A stretch of DNA of 64,000 nt from Piper betle (GCA_033002965.1 JAURVB010013816.1:53813-117812); one strand, 5' to 3'. Positions 25,104 through 39,780 are shown, counted from the stretch's first letter. Notes: generated from the sequence alone by a model not told the origin. Numbers and translations: made by a program.

Positions 25104-27705
25104 TTAAGAAAAGCGAGTTGCTACTCTCAAAAACAAGAAGAAGCTCACACTACTTGACACAGCCAAAAACCAATAGTAGTTATCAAGCCTAGCTTGTGTC
25201 ATGTCATCAGAAAACCAACTTTGCCTCCTTCCAATTGAGCTTGTGATTGTCTCTGTGAATGTGATCAAGAATGCACTAACAAAGCTCCCACCCCAAACAC
25301 ACTCAGGTACAAACCAATACCAATGCTTCTCATCTTTGGGGGCACTTGGGAATAGAAGAACTCCTGCATTCCCACCACTGTGAACACATCAGAAACACCA
25401 AGAAGTATATATTGTGGCAGCAAACAGAAAATGCTCAATTGGGTCTTTTCTCCATCACTTCTGCTCAATTCAAGCCTCTTGCTTTCTACAAGTGCTGCAA
25501 TCACCATGGCTGCTATTGATAGACACATTCCAATCCCCATTCTTTGCATGACAGTGATACCTTTTTTGGTCTTTGTCACCAGCCTCAGAGCAGGGATGAT
25601 TAGTTTGTCATAGAGAGGCATGAGTGTGATTATGGAGATGGTGATTGCACTTTGAAGAGTTGCAGGGGGATGACAAAGTTCTTGCCTATGTTCCTCTTCA
25701 TGGACATGCCCTGCCTTGTGAAGAAGGTTGCTGGTTGCTGGAATATAACTGCAAACATGAGTAGCAATGTCCAAACAGGAAAAAGCCTCCACACTATTTG
25801 GAGTGAACTGTCACTGGCTGGGATCATATTAGCCTTATCTGTGATTTCTGATGTATTGATGTCAATGCAATTCTCCTTGAGAGGCTTGTCATGCAATCTG
25901 AAAACAATTACCACTTTTTAATGATTGATAAATGATGCACAATTCCTTAGTGTTGATGAAAAACAAAAAAATTGATCAATTGAGAGAAAATGCCACCATT
26001 TGTTTAGATAGAAGGGTTATAGATTAATTATAAATGGTTTTGAAGAGAAGACTTAGCCCTAATTGTTTACACTTGGGCAGGGTAATTACAAATTATATTA
26101 GAGCCAATTCGGGAATATATTAGATGGTAAATTAGACTAGATTGGATATGAACTAAGATAATGGGCTGAGGAAAAGAATTTCGATGATAGAATTTCTAAA
26201 GGTAGATAACCTATGAGATACTTCAAAATTTGGTTCACTTCTAACACCTATTGGGATATGAAAAGGTGTGGGAAATGAATGTATAAATTTTCAACTTAGG
26301 TTGACTATTTTTAAAAAATGACTTATGCCCATTAATTTATATTTTGACCGGATTTGTTACATAACCGGACGCTCTTCTCTATGCCATCCCTTCTCCTTTC
26401 TTTGGACTTGGGACTGACAATATATGAGCATGGATTTTGTGCCATTAAAAGCGTGTTTTAACACTTCAATTGATGAAATTATACCATGTCTGATGTCCTT
26501 TGTTGCAACTATCTAAAGAAGAGATAAGCACACAAATTAAGAACAAATTCAAACCTGTTATGATTAATTTCTAGTGTAGTGATGAATTGATATATATCAT
26601 AACAGAAAACTCACTCAAGCTCGGCTACATGATCACGAGGCAAGAGTTTGATTCTTTTGCACACAACCCTTTTCACAGCATGCTTAAATGCTTGGACCAG
26701 CTCTTCGAATGGTTTATCCATGTGTTTGTGTGGCTTCCTAACATAGAGTGGAGTGCCACAAGAGAAACAAACCGAAGCTATAGCCATGACCGCCGTTGGA
26801 ATGGCAAATCCCCATCCCCATCCATAGTTATCTTGTATGTAAGACATGACCATCACTCCCAAGAGACTCCCTGCACAAATACCAAAGTACCACCATTGGA
26901 AGAACTTCCCTTTCTTCTTCTCATTGTCCTCCTCCTGATCCGAGCTCCCGACCACACCGACCGGCAAGTCCTGGCCGGAATTGTCGAGCTGCTCGGCGCC
27001 AAAGGCTTGCAAACATGGGTTGTATCCACCTTGTGCAATGGAGATCAAATACAGAGATCCAAATAGTGCAATTGTGAAGATTGTCTCATTGATGTGATGT
27101 GGTGAAGCAACCAACAATGCCCAAATCGTCAATGACCCAAGTCCCTACAAGATCATTAAAATGTCCCCATGTCTACGTACGTCTGCTTTCATCTACTCTG
27201 AAATATTAACAATTAAGTACCTTAAGGGTTTTAGATTTTACTTACGAAGACGTAGAGTAGAGAAGAGTAGAAGATGGCGGAGTAGCGATCCCAGTAGGAG
27301 TCGGCGAGGAAGGCGCCTAGCAATGGAAGTATAGAGGTGACACCACACCAGGCATTCACATTCTTGGCCGCCGACGAAGTGCTAAGGTTCACCACGTCGG
27401 TGAGATAAGTGACGAGGTTTGACACAACCCCCTTGTAAGCAAACCTCTCAGCACTGGCCACCACTGTGTGAGATCATAAAATGTCAATAAATCAGTTTCA
27501 ATCAATTGGCAATATCTGAGGTACATATATATTATCAAGTGTGATGAAACATAGTGGTGATCAGGTGTTTGTCTGCCATTAGCGATCAAGCTACCAAGTG
27601 TGATATGAAAGGAAAGAGAAGATGGAAGAGAAATGGGTTTTTGTGAATACCAATTATGAGGATGCTTGGCTTGGTGAGTTCTGCAGATTTTGTTGGAGCT
27701 GCCAT
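25104..27705 (-). CDS. NRT1/PTR family (NPF) transporter, probably NPF5-like, with two frame breaks
   Basis: Proton-coupled membrane transporter of the major facilitator superfamily; relatives move nitrate, peptides or plant metabolites. Four exons on the minus strand: 27705-27651, 27463-27246, 27144-26615, 25897-25104, with consistent phases. Features: [17 protein letters not shown] in helix 1, [12 protein letters not shown] after helix 2, [18 protein letters not shown], and the [16 protein letters not shown] helix. Later come [54 protein letters not shown] and [14 protein letters not shown], then [14 protein letters not shown]. The last exon does not read through: a C-run at 25665-25669 and a second site at 25287-25289 are each one base short compared with the family frame, so the protein would end early. 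The first Glu of the usual ExxER motif is missing. Substrate cannot be deduced. Either a recent pseudogene or an intact gene with two sequence errors. Confidence 0.85.
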
Positions 27706-28013
27706 GAAGAGATCTCGGAGATGGAGATAGGTAAAAGTTCTATGGAGCTACGATGGACAGACCATGCAGCTTTCTTCCTATAACTTTGTTTTTAGGTGCT
27801 TTGCACAATCAGCTCCATGCACTAACTTTACACAACCCACTACCATTGCATCTCTGATTGCTCACAAAAGAATAGTGGCCTCATATATATATAGATATTT
27901 AGGGATTGTACTTTGATAAAAAATACAATTGTTTTTGTTTACTAATTAAAGGTAATAATTCTTTTTTAAATGAAAAAGATGGTGACGTTTATAAGCAACA
28001 AACCTTTGTAGCA

Positions 28014-28044
<31 letters not shown>

Positions 28045-28265
28045 TGTTGGACCTCTTTTCACTAAAAAAATGACTTTTTCTCTCCCTTATAAAAAGACTT
28101 TCACTTTTGTCTTGGTTATGGTAACCGTAGAAAAAGAATTCAATATTATTTCTATATTTGCAGATCAACATGAACTTATTTTTTTATTTTTTTCACACCT
28201 AAACCTTGGAGAAATTTTTTGCTATGCTATTTTTGACCATCATACTTTTTGTCAACTTATTTTTT
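27706..28265. promoter_or_regulatory. Upstream region of the NPF gene with AAT microsatellite
   Basis: Holds the presumed promoter and leader of the minus-strand NPF gene. An (AAT)n run of about nine units lies at 28014-28041. A TATA-like ATATATATATAGATA occurs near 27883-27897. No gene. Confidence 0.4.
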
Positions 28266-31200
28266 GTAGCACCCTGATTTTAGTTCTCCTAAGAACTGAA
28301 TTAGAAATGTTATGATCAAATCGAGTCATGTCTAAAGCTGCTAATTGATAAGACTCAATCAATAAAATAAATTAAAATAGCCCGTTTGGCATCATGAGTA
28401 TGGAAGACATTACTAAATATATGTGAAAATTCTTCAAATAAAAATAAAACTATAAAAGAAAATAACTACATTGAGTTTAAGTATATGTAACATTGATCTG
28501 TCCTTTTACTAAAGTCAACTCACGATCATAAGACCTACATATATAATATAAAAAACATTAGTAACAGATGTCACTCATCCAGAAAATAACTAAATATTAA
28601 ACTGGAAAATATTAGATTGCTCTCATTTAAAATAAAACCATTATATATTTTTATTAAGCTCTCCATAAGGGCATCTACTGAAGAGCCATCAAGCTGCAAA
28701 CTCGAGAGCATCCCGAACTGAACTAGTATTATGCCACTCTCGACAAATGCCTCTCTCAGCAATAATAGGTCTCACTCTCGGAAAATACACATATCCTAAG
28801 CCCTCTCCATGTCCTCCACATATCTCTTAGCCATGAGCACAAAGACCGATTACTCCAAGGCAATCACCTTTGAACCACATGTCCAGACGTGCGTTATATT
28901 AAACAGTACCCGTAAACTACCACGTTTTTCTGAGTGTGAGAAAACTCAAAATGCGGAGTTGTCAAGATCCTTGGGGAATGAAATAACTCTCTCACTAATC
29001 GAGAGCCTGTCATGACTTACACATGCACCCGCTCATGGTATGTGTGAGTCGGTTTCACCATCGATCGTCTCACTGAAAACTTGATAAAATTATATATACG
29101 CCTAGGAAGGGATTTATATAATAGACCCAAATGCAACTTGCGATAGATCTTGTTTTTGAAATCAAACTCGAGGGATCTCATCCTCAAAGGTTATCAATCC
29201 AAAATACTATTCGACTAAATGACCCGAGTTAAATGGGATCCAATAAAACACTACTTAACTCATCGTGCAATCACACTAAATCAAATCACAATGGAATAGA
29301 ATGACAAGCAAAGACGAGTCCTAAACTAATCTGTGGTCCAAGCTACAAGTGCGACGTTTCATCTACAGTGAGCTCAGACTCTAAAACCTACATCGAAACT
29401 CACTACTAAGTAAAATACTGACATCTTTATATAATTCATGCTCATGGTGTGTGTTTACATCATTAATAACATCACAATAAAAGACATTGCTAAACAAACT
29501 TATAACTAAATATCCAGCATACAAATCAAGACGTACTTAAAAAATGACTAATAAACAAATAATAAATAACTAAACTCATGGATAGATAGATAAATAATAG
29601 TTACGTGAAAATAAATAATACTTTAATCATAAAATAATAATATAATTATATTATATAAATGCACAATTAAACACAAGTAAATATCACATATACTCATGTT
29701 CGTAAACACATAAATAAATAAATAAATACATAATAATTTGATAAATAAATAACTATATAAACAAATATTTGATATTAATTAATCATGAATAATAATATTA
29801 TTATAGTTATCTAATACAAGAATACATAATTAAATACAAATAAATAATAACATACACGCAATAAACAAATAGATAAATAAATAAATAAATAAAATTTAGT
29901 AAACATGAATATGACTAATATTAATAAGTAAATATATTATTCATAATAATAAATAATCACATAAACATTCATCATATTCTACAAATATATCAATAAAAAG
30001 AAATAAACAATAATGAATAAATAAATAGATAAATAAATAAATAAAACACATAATGTCAAAATATACTAAATAGTTGAATACATATCTAAACTAATACAAG
30101 GGTTCTCGAATTATTGAAATCGGTCAAAAAATGGTCAAAGATAGAAAAAAAGGTGAACTAAGTCAACTGGGTAGAACCTGACCGAGTTGAATAGGATAAA
30201 CCAACTAGGTCCGGATTAACTAAACTGGTGAGCTAGGTTGGATGGGTGAACATGGGCATGGACTGGTGGACTCGAGCACAAGTTGGCAAACAAGTGAACT
30301 GACCTTGGGTTGGCGGGTGTGAACGCAGGCAGGCAAAAGTGAACGCTGGCAAACGGGCGCAATGGGACCTATGGTGCCAATCGCTGAAAAATGGTGATGG
30401 CAACACAGCAGAGGCTACCACTAGTCGCGATCGACAGAGTGGAGGACAGGGAAGGTGCTAGAGGTGATAAACGGCAATGTTCGGCTCGCCGGAATGGCCA
30501 GAAAGCAGCAAAGTTGCCACTGAATGCTACGATGTCGCCGGTGGCGACTACGGCCATGGCAAGGGTCGATATTGGTCTCAAAAGATTAGCCTTGACGAAA
30601 GGAATCTATATGGGTGGTTGGCTTCACCGTAGGTAGCTTGCTAACACCGCAAAATGCCTCAAAAGTAGCGGCGGCGGTGAGAAGTGACCAAGAAAAACGG
30701 CCCTGCCAATGGCTACTGCAGCGGCACCAGTGCCAGAGTTAGGCCTGGGTCAATAGCCTATCGCTAGATGGTCACGGTGGTACTAGTCTGGTGGCAGGAG
30801 GTGGACCGGAGACTCGCTAACGGTGGCCTAAAGTGGCGGCGACACTAGAAGTGGAAATCATCAATAATCGTGAGAAAATCTCTAAAAAATAATTGGGTGA
30901 AGCTAGGGCTGACGTAGATGGTTCTAATCTTGCCATGTGGCATGATCTAAACGTTCGATAACTTGTGGATCTATTGGGGCCCACCAATGGTATATACAAT
31001 ATGTATACTATTAGAAAGATTGGAAAGAGATTGACAAAAGTCGAAATTGACTAGAGGCCTAAAAGTGACTTTATAGACAATAATCGATGCAAGAAAGCTA
31101 ATTAAGCATTAAACTCTGAACTCAATCAGGAGAAAATCTACGACTCAAATTACATTGATCCACAAAGGCAATCCAGTGATAAAAAATCCCTATAATACAT

Positions 31201-31524
31201 GCAATAAGATACCTTGAAAATCATAAACAAGTACTAAACATCCAACAACTTAGATCTAGCCCTAAAACCTTGGCTAACACATTACAAAAAAATCTGTATA
31301 CCACATGTTTGCATTAATAACTCATGCTCGTTATAACATGACTGAAACTATCATTTGCATGTCGGGCATACTCAGCCTCCATAATATATTTATACGGCCA
31401 TTTAAGCTCATACTCATAGTCTAAGAGTTGGTCTTATTCGAAACTCATTCGAAGAGATTTGAGATTAGCCCGAACCAGATAAAACTACAAGCGAAAGTAA
31501 AACTTTAACCTGAAATTAGGGTTT
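28266..31524 (-). mobile_element. Giant solo LTR (copy 2, about 3.26 kb, reverse orientation)
   Basis: Read on the minus strand it starts TGTAAAACCCTAATTTCAGG and ends ATCAGGGTGCTACA, so has TG...CA borders. The 5 bases outside each end on that strand are AAAAA, a matching target duplication, although A-rich flanks weaken this. It is collinear with copy 1 (12883-16144) over most of its length and retains a 3' segment (28560-28780) deleted there. An ATAAATAA-rich core (29440-30060) and a GC-rich stretch (30230-30860) correspond to equivalent zones in copy 1. No internal retrotransposon domains flank it. Confidence 0.78.
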
Positions 31525-34500
31525 TACATTTTTTCTACGATTTTATAATAGTGTATCTTAAACTTATTGAGCCTTGGAGAAAGCCTAATTTTTTTGTAGT
31601 GTTTACATGATTTGCTATGATTACTTAGTAAATCTATATCACCTCCATGTAAGAAAGTTTACAACTTTATACTATATAAAATTATAAAAACAAAATCTTT
31701 GAAGTGGGAGGAAATTCGGCGCCAACATAACCACTTACTATTGAAATTTCCCTAAAACGTTACAAAGCTTTTGGGAAACATTGTTGAAAATTACAAAATT
31801 ATCGAATTGGGTTATTACGGCCTCCACCCGTTGATTTCATTCCAAAATTTTGTGGTTAAGATTAATTAATATTAAGTAATGTAATATATGAACTTTCTAA
31901 TCATTGTAGCAATGCATAACATATAATTCTTTTTCTCATTGATTGCTTGATTTCTTTGGTTAGATGCCATTGAAAGTTGCATTGATCAGTTGATTAATTT
32001 GTTTATCTAAGTCTAATGACTTAATTTAAAATTTGTTAATTTTTAGTTTTATAATAATCTTTTCATCTGTATTATTTATTTAGTAAATTTCATAAATATT
32101 AGCCACAAATTAATCAAACCAGTTAATTAGATTCATGAAAAAAATATATACATAGGCTCCAATACTCTAAAGGCAAGGTTTGGATTGGAATGATATTGTT
32201 TGTCATAACAGCAATTTTTGGTATCTAATTGTCTTGATCAAATCCATGACCTCTCATGATATGTAAGTATGATCTCAAATGATAATTCAAAAAAAAATCT
32301 AATATGATACCTTCCCATTAAATCAAATTCATGTTGAAATCTTTGATTTGATTAATGTTTCATCGTATTCACCTTTAGTTATACCTTATGTATTAACTTG
32401 AATTGACAGTAAGCAAGGTCATTATTTAAATTTATGTATGAGATCGAGAATCTACCAAGTTACATTCAATCTATTAATAAAAGAAGAATTAAATGTTGCA
32501 GTTCGATGAAAAGTAGGAAATTCAAGCAATCAAAATTCAACAATAAATAATAATAATAAATTATTAGTTTATCTTAAAGTCACAACCAATTAGATTCTAT
32601 CTTTAAAATAATAATCTAAAATATCATATATTATAATCTATTTTATTATTTAACGAGATGTTATTTATAAAATTAAAGTCTATCTCTAACTTAGGTTGTG
32701 CATGATATTGCATCAAGGCTAGTAGCGCACAAAAGGCCGAGTAAAGAGATGTTAATGCAATTGTACAGTGTTAAGATGAATAATATTAATATCTTCAAAG
32801 CCAGACATCTTTCTCAACAATTTGAAATAGGTGTACTGTGTCTTGACAAACTTCTTCAAGTTTTAATAATTTAACATCTATATATGTTAAATTGATGTTT
32901 TAGTTTGATGTCAAGCACAAATAACAAATCTATTCGCCATAGTTTTAAAACTTATTTTTTACTCCAAAAATTTTTCAAGCCGACTCCACCTCATGATTTC
33001 CCAAATCAAACTTCATTGATGACTCCCTACAAAAGGATTTGATGATTGAATTCCCAAGTCATCTAATTAAAAAATAAAACATTTTATTTTTCTTTTAGCA
33101 CATTAATGAATAATTTAAATTAATGTAAATCATATATTTATTAATTGAAGTACTAAAAGAATAATAAATGCTACTTTCACATAACATTTTATTAACTTAA
33201 TTTTAAAATAGCATAAATAACTTTAAGTCACCTTAGAATCAACTCTGATTCAAGTTCGAATTTTAAGTTTTTAAACTAAGCTTCATGCCATGCATATAAG
33301 CTGCAGGCATTATTTTTTTTATTTTTAACATTACATGTATTTTATACACCCAGTCTGATTAATAGCATATGCAAATAAGAAGGTTGCTAAAACACTGCCA
33401 TTGTTTAGCAATTAGCTTTTAGGATCATTCCATTAGCTCACTAGCTAGCTCTTCAGATTTTTATGTGTTCTACTTATATAAATCATTATCCACAACTAGA
33501 AGAAACAAGTAATGGGGATGGGAATAATAAACAAATTAATACAAAAACATGAACAAAATTATACATAGTGCATCCTGAGGTGGATATCACTCTGCCTTAT
33601 ATCATGGCCTGGCCACTATGTTTTGTGTGTAGTATGATGGCCTAACAAGATATCACTATGAACCTTCCATTTCACCTCTATAGGTCTCTTGTGTCTAGCA
33701 ATGCTGATTTGTCTTCCTTATACTTTGCATCACAAGCTATATCCAAATTAGGAGATGAATTGCTAGGCTTCAACCATCAAAACAATATTCTAAGATGTTT
33801 TGTTTAGATTATTGCATGAACTAGCTGAAAGTTATTGGTTGTGATTTAATTAGTTGAAGAGCTGACTGGTGCATTCTTAGCCAAAATTGGTCATAGTGAT
33901 TGGGGTTTTTCTTCTTTTTGCAACTTGCATTAAGAGAAGTGTGGAAATGGTAATGCTAAAAATAATTGGATGGCAATGCCACCATTAAGCATGTAAGCGA
34001 TGACGTCGCATTTGCAATGTTAGGGCCATCTAATCTAATAGATCAGGTACCAAATAATTTTATAATTTGGAAATTAAGAGATGTCAAACAACGTTTAAAA
34101 TGGTTTTCCGCGACTCCCTACATGCGGTAAAGATATTTGATTTACAAATTCGTAATTTAAAAAAGAGGGCAAGAGGCTGTCCGAAAAAATTTAATGGCCT
34201 CCGCAACATAAAATTCGATATATTTCATGATCGAGCGAAATGATAGAATAGGATCCATGTTTCCGACCATGAGATTATGACAAAGGTAAAAGAAGATTTG
34301 AAGACTTCATCTTTGTTGTTGGCCATTGGGAACATACGCATCAATGAACACACATCTTTTGCTGCTCTTGATAAGCTTTACATGAAACAATTGCTGAATC
34401 AACATTGAGCAAGTTAATTTTTTTCCGGATGTCAAGATAGTTGACATCCAATCACTCTTCTTGAGGCCTGCACTGTGAAATATCAAAATAAAAGAGAAAA

Positions 34501-34900
34501 TTAAGACACGAATTGCTAGCCCTAGTTGCCTTATGTATGATACGATGCCGTCCATAATTTAGCAGGAAGATAAGAACATAAGGTTCAAAAGCAAGAACTC
34601 ATTGTAGAGATTTGACAGTATGAACTGTAATGAATACGAAAGGTTGTGCAGACATGAAATTTATGACTAATTTACATCAACATACAAAGCTCTTCCCTTC
34701 TAAAGTGCTGTAATATAAGCTTCACCTAATATACAATCTGGTCGTGTGAAGACCATCAATTTCTTAAATTAAAACTTGAAATAGAGCACCTAGATTTATG
34801 CTCACCTGTTTTCGTATAAGATCCAGAAAAAGATCCACATCACCGTGTTAAAGAGGCTAGGTTGATACCTTTGATGACAAAACTTGGTTGCACCTGCACC
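31525..34900. other. Long AT-rich intergenic spacer
   Basis: No supported gene in about 3.4 kb. The minus-strand frame 34555-34307 (82 codons) starts with a hydrophobic stretch and ends basic, and lies 350 bp past the mannosidase stop codon. It has no family motif and could be part of an extended 3' region. The remainder is low-complexity AT-rich sequence. Confidence 0.5.
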
Positions 34901-37900
34901 TCACACCTGTTGCCGTGGCCTTAACTCAAGCTTGTAAGCCTGTAACTCCATAGGCGATATTGAAACATGTCCTTCCTGCTCTACTTCTCCAATTCGCTCA
35001 AGATACCCTAAACTTTCAATGTCATCGTGCAAAAGATTCAATGAAGTTGGCCTGACATTCAAAACCTCAAGATCCTTGAACATCGAAAACAAATTAAACC
35101 CCTCATCCCCCAATGTTGAACACCACAAGGAATCCTTTCGTTCACAAGATGGCTCCCATTTCCTCCTCTGCAAGATAATTGCAAATCTAGCCTCTCCTGG
35201 ATGGAAGGAATACTTCAGAGGCTGCGGAACCTTGAAGCTAAGGATGTGAAGGTCACATGGCAAGGGAGCAGACAAGGGAGAAAACTGCTTTGGTGGGAAT
35301 TGTGCAGATATCTCTTCAGCATTTTTGGAAAGGAATGCATGCATTGGATAATTTAAGTGTGCTCCAACAAGATGGGAAAGAAGAGACGGGTCATGAGGCA
35401 AGTGTGAAGTAGGGGGAATTGAAACTGAGACATTAGACTCCACTAAAAGGTGAAATACAACGTTCATAGGGCGATTATCCATCACACCTTGCCCAAGACC
35501 CCTCCCATCATCGTTAACTAGACGCCTGTCAAGCATAATCTCCATCCAACCATTTTTAAGGGTGGCTACTCCCAATGACTGCCTTGTATGAACAGAAAAT
35601 CGGTGCCCAACTAGGTCCTGAATAAAAGCAGTGGAAGGCATGGGATAGTAGTTCCCTTGCAGAGGAATTTTGTCATATGTTTCTCTCCGGCTCAACTGAA
35701 ATCCATTTAAATCAGAATACAAAATTCGTCCATTGTCTATGTCTGTTTTATATCTTATTATCAGTTCCTTGTCATTAAAATCATAATCAAGCATCTCAAC
35801 ATGATACTCCTTCTCCACAGCATATTGCTGTATTTTGTCAACCCCGTTGTAAACTCTAGTGCTGTGAGAAATGGGGCTCTTGCGCCATTTTGTAATTGGG
35901 TGTGAGTAAAATTCTTGAACTAGAGGACCCTGTGATATAATCAGGTTCCCCGCTTTCCTAACAACAGGTTCTGCCTCTCCAATAGGTTTGAACAGGTAGG
36001 CACCACTTCCAATGCTGGAGTACATGCATATTTCTTCCCTGACCTTTGTTTCTATTCCATCTATATGGACAATCTTCTGTAACAATCCAAGATTAAGATC
36101 AAATGTAAGAATTTGATTTGAATTTCCAATGTCTGCAGTATCTCCTTCTAACTTTGAAGACACATAAGGAACAGGCACAATAATCGCATCAGATGACACT
36201 CTTAACTTAGCAGGAGTTGCTTTCTCACATCCAACAAATCCGTTGGCAATGTAATATGTTGACAAACCAAATGGAGCAACTGATGCTTGCCAATAAAGAC
36301 GGTGTTTGCCAGTAAATATTTTCTTGCTTTCATGCTGCAACTCAGGAGAAATTTGACTGTTCACGCATGACCAATTTGAGTGCAGAACACAAACATCCGG
36401 CTTCTCAACAACAACCATCATAATCTCATTTCTTATTTGCTCAGTGGGGTTAAATACAACAACAGTTAGCAAGCTTCCTTCAGGAACTTTAATGGATCTA
36501 TAAACAGGTTGGACATCATACTTTGATCTTACTTGCAAAGGCTCAAACTGAGAAAGTAGGGAGAGACTTGGATCAGTTTTATTATGATGTGAACCCAGCA
36601 GTACTTCAATGGCCTTAGACATGAACACCAAAAGATCTTGCAAGGACGTGTGCATGCGATTACCATAATCTTCAACTACATGATTCTTAGCAGTCCCAGT
36701 CACTCCATCATGATGTTGAAATAGAGCCAAATTCCTTCTTGCTGCTGTGAACTTATGGGAAAAACTCTTTGGAAACTTTGAGCAATAAGATCTCTGACAA
36801 TAACCCAACAAGAAAGCCATCATAACTTCCGAGGCTCGAAGTGTTTGTTCAAGAACTCGATCCACTGCTTTGAAAAATGGCCTTGAGACATAGTATCCAC
36901 TCCAGTAATCCTTTTGACGATCAGCATATGTGAAAAAATCACCAGAAAGTGAAGGGAAGCCTTCAAGTTCAGACGATCCCACCTCCCCAGCACGGGTAAA
37001 GTTGATCCTCACTGCTTCATCACGAAGAGTTTGGAAATAATCATCAAGAGTACCAAACTTTGCTTCAGTATTAAGACTTGGACTCGAGTTGATGTAGTCA
37101 AATAACATCTGATAGTTCCTAAACTGAGCTTCAGCCTCACCGGAGCTAACAAATCTAAAATCATCACCCAGGGGTACAAGAAGGGAATTGGTCCTGTATA
37201 GAGTAGATTTTTTTTTGTACTGATCTAACAGTGTCATAGCTCTCTCTTGAACATTCTCTTGGTTTGTTTCCCTGGGATATTTACCCCATGGGCAGGTCTC
37301 ATAACTAAATCCACTCATACGAGCAAAATCAAACTGGCAACAAACTGCTGGTTCAGGGCCACATGTGTGAGGAATGTCATAAGAATAGAAGGGCATCATG
37401 TGAACAAAAATGTCCGTGGTTTCATCCATATCCCAGCTTTGCCTCCATATGTATTCCAAATTTTTGTGCAAAGCTAATTCCTTCTTTAGTTCATAGTGGG
37501 TTCTTTGGATCAGCATATTCTTGAAGCCCATTCGCCGTAGAAGATATGCCATGGTAGCTGAATAGCCAAATGGGTCAATTGCCCAAGCATTTTTAGGGAC
37601 AACACCTATAGTATTATTTAGCCACATATTTCCCTCCATCATCTGCTAACATAAGTAGTAAACATAAACATTCACAGTAAACTCTCAAAAAAAAAAAAAA
37701 AGAACTGAACTGTTAACAGCATAAAACAAAAAAACTAATTACAATAATACACTTTTATAAACAAATGCATCAATAAAGTCAAAAACATGAGAGGAAACAC
37801 TATTTTTGCATAAAAATGAAGCACATACCTGCTCTATGATAGCAAAGTAGTGGGAATTTGCCTGAAACAACAAAAGATTTAACCAAAATGAGAAAGGTTA

Positions 37901-39780
37901 ACAGGAGACATGAAATTTGTGTGGCCTATGTGCATAAAAACAATTATTTTCATCATCATTGTCTACTGCTCATACAATCTAGGTTTAGATCAACCACCTA
38001 TGTACATTAGAAGGGTAAATAGAAATTTAGTTGTAACAACTATTCGTGAGTAATTTGAATTCCAAAAGAAATAAATAATTTTCCACCTCATGTTCAAACT
38101 CCAGCCACATGCGGAGACACTGAAGTTATTTCCTCAACGCATTCAAGATAAGAAGAGAATGGCGGAGAAAATATTAAAAGGGAGATATCCACATTCTCTC
38201 TCTCATGGCCCGCGGGGTGAATATATCTATCCCACTATTTCCTGTACTCGCTTCTATTTATTATAGCAAACAGTTTCTATCCCCCCTCCTTGTCTTTCCA
38301 GCACAGGCTCGTAAAACCACACTCTTTATGCATGCAGTTAATCTGTTTTTGCATTATGTTAATCTTAACATAATGCATTTCACATACAGTAGAAAACAAA
38401 ATTCTTCATCTAACCTAATTACCATTCATAGGATGTTCCAATAGTGCAGTCTCAAATTGGCACTTCTTAATTTTTTCATAATAAATATGTGGGTGTTTGC
38501 AAATGTACAAGCAAAATACCTCATCATTCATAACCCAGCCACCTCCAACAATCTCCAGCTGCCCATTTTTAACCAGCATAGTAAAGCTCTCTCGTTTAGC
38601 ATCAGAAGCATCTCTCCACCATCTCTCTAAGTACGACATCTCTTCCCATATAAACTTCCGTCGAGTATCCTGCACATGCAACTTTAAGATAAAGTTAGTA
38701 ATAAACAAGTCTTTCCAAAAAAAAACTATATGTTTTCTCATTCAAAGATTTCTCTTCTAGTGAAAGAGAAGAAACTTCTAAAGAATTGCAGCATGCAAAT
38801 CAAAACAAAATTTCGCTGCATAAGCATTCACACAAATAGAGTAACTGCTAATCTCCTAGGAATCTTGGGCACAACTCAAAATACAATTAGACAAACACCA
38901 GATGAAAGTGTACTGTCGTGGTACACATCCAATGATCCACTTTCAGCTTTTACTAGAGATTTAAGACACCGCCTTAAATTTTCACTAGCTCTTCTCAATT
39001 TTCACATCTCCAACCATCAAATTGTCAGACCCGCAATATTCCTACCCATAAAAATGCAACCTTTTCAGATCCTGGAACTATGTCTATAGAAGCCTCAATG
39101 ATCGTACCACACTACATCATTAACAATATCACAGAAAATGCGAAACAAAGAATTGAAACGAAGGAGAATCCAAAAAATGAAAAAGAGCGAGCAAAATTCG
39201 ACCTTGGAGAGAGCATCAACGATGGTATCCAAAATATGCCTGGACTGATGATTGTAGTACTCCTCCACGGTCATCTTCCACCCGGGGTCATTGTGCGAGT
39301 GCGGCACCACAAACACCTTGAGCTTCTCCGAGTCCCACTCGTGCCCCCCGTACTCCACCTCCCACCCCTGCTTCCACGCCCCGCCATCAACATCCGAGAA
39401 ATCGATCCGGTCGTACAGATCCTTGGTGGTGATGTCGACGGTGGCGCGGTCGAGGGAGGCCGGGCGGCGGGGACGATGGGCGGCGCGCACGGCGGACGAG
39501 GAGGGAGAGGAGTGCGAAGAGGGGAGGGAGGAAGCGCCTAACCGGAGGAGGAGGAAGAGTAAGAGGAGGAGGGAGAGGGAGAGGAGGAGGGAGAGCAGGG
39601 TCGGGAGGCGGAGCAAGGCGGAGGCGCGGCGGCGCGGAGGGGGCCGCCGGGTCTTCGATTTAGGGAGGAGAATATCGGCGGGGATGGATCGGATAAGAAC
39701 CCGCCGCCGCCGGCGATGCTTCCGGCGATGCTTCCGGCGACGCCGCGGCGGCTGCCGGCCGCCGGCGGGAAGAAGGCCAT
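34901..39780 (-). CDS. GMII: Golgi alpha-mannosidase II (about 1166 aa, four exons)
   Basis: Class II alpha-mannosidase (GH38) that trims two mannoses from GlcNAcMan5GlcNAc2 in the medial Golgi, committing N-glycans to the complex type. Exons: 39780-39203, 38669-38520, 37861-37829 (only 33 bp) and 37642-34901. The basic N-terminal tail is followed by a leucine-rich anchor (TLLSLLLSLSLLLLLFLLL), i.e. a type II membrane topology. Catalytic-domain motifs: VVPHSHNDPGW (zinc-binding His and Asp), WVMNDE, then WAIDPFGYS with the Asp nucleophile, MLIQRTHYELKK, and HHDGVTGT (zinc His). Length agrees with plant homologues. The start MAFFPPAAGSRRG resembles known N-termini, but it is out of frame with the anchor and catalytic domain. 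One base appears to be missing between 39780 and 39616, and the catalytic frame has an upstream stop with no ATG after it. Confidence 0.93.

Noticed and set aside
34307..34555. Minus-strand 82-codon open frame with hydrophobic N-terminus, near the 3' end of mannosidase II
   Set aside because: No conserved motif, cleavage site or cysteine pattern recognised; could be chance or 3' region.
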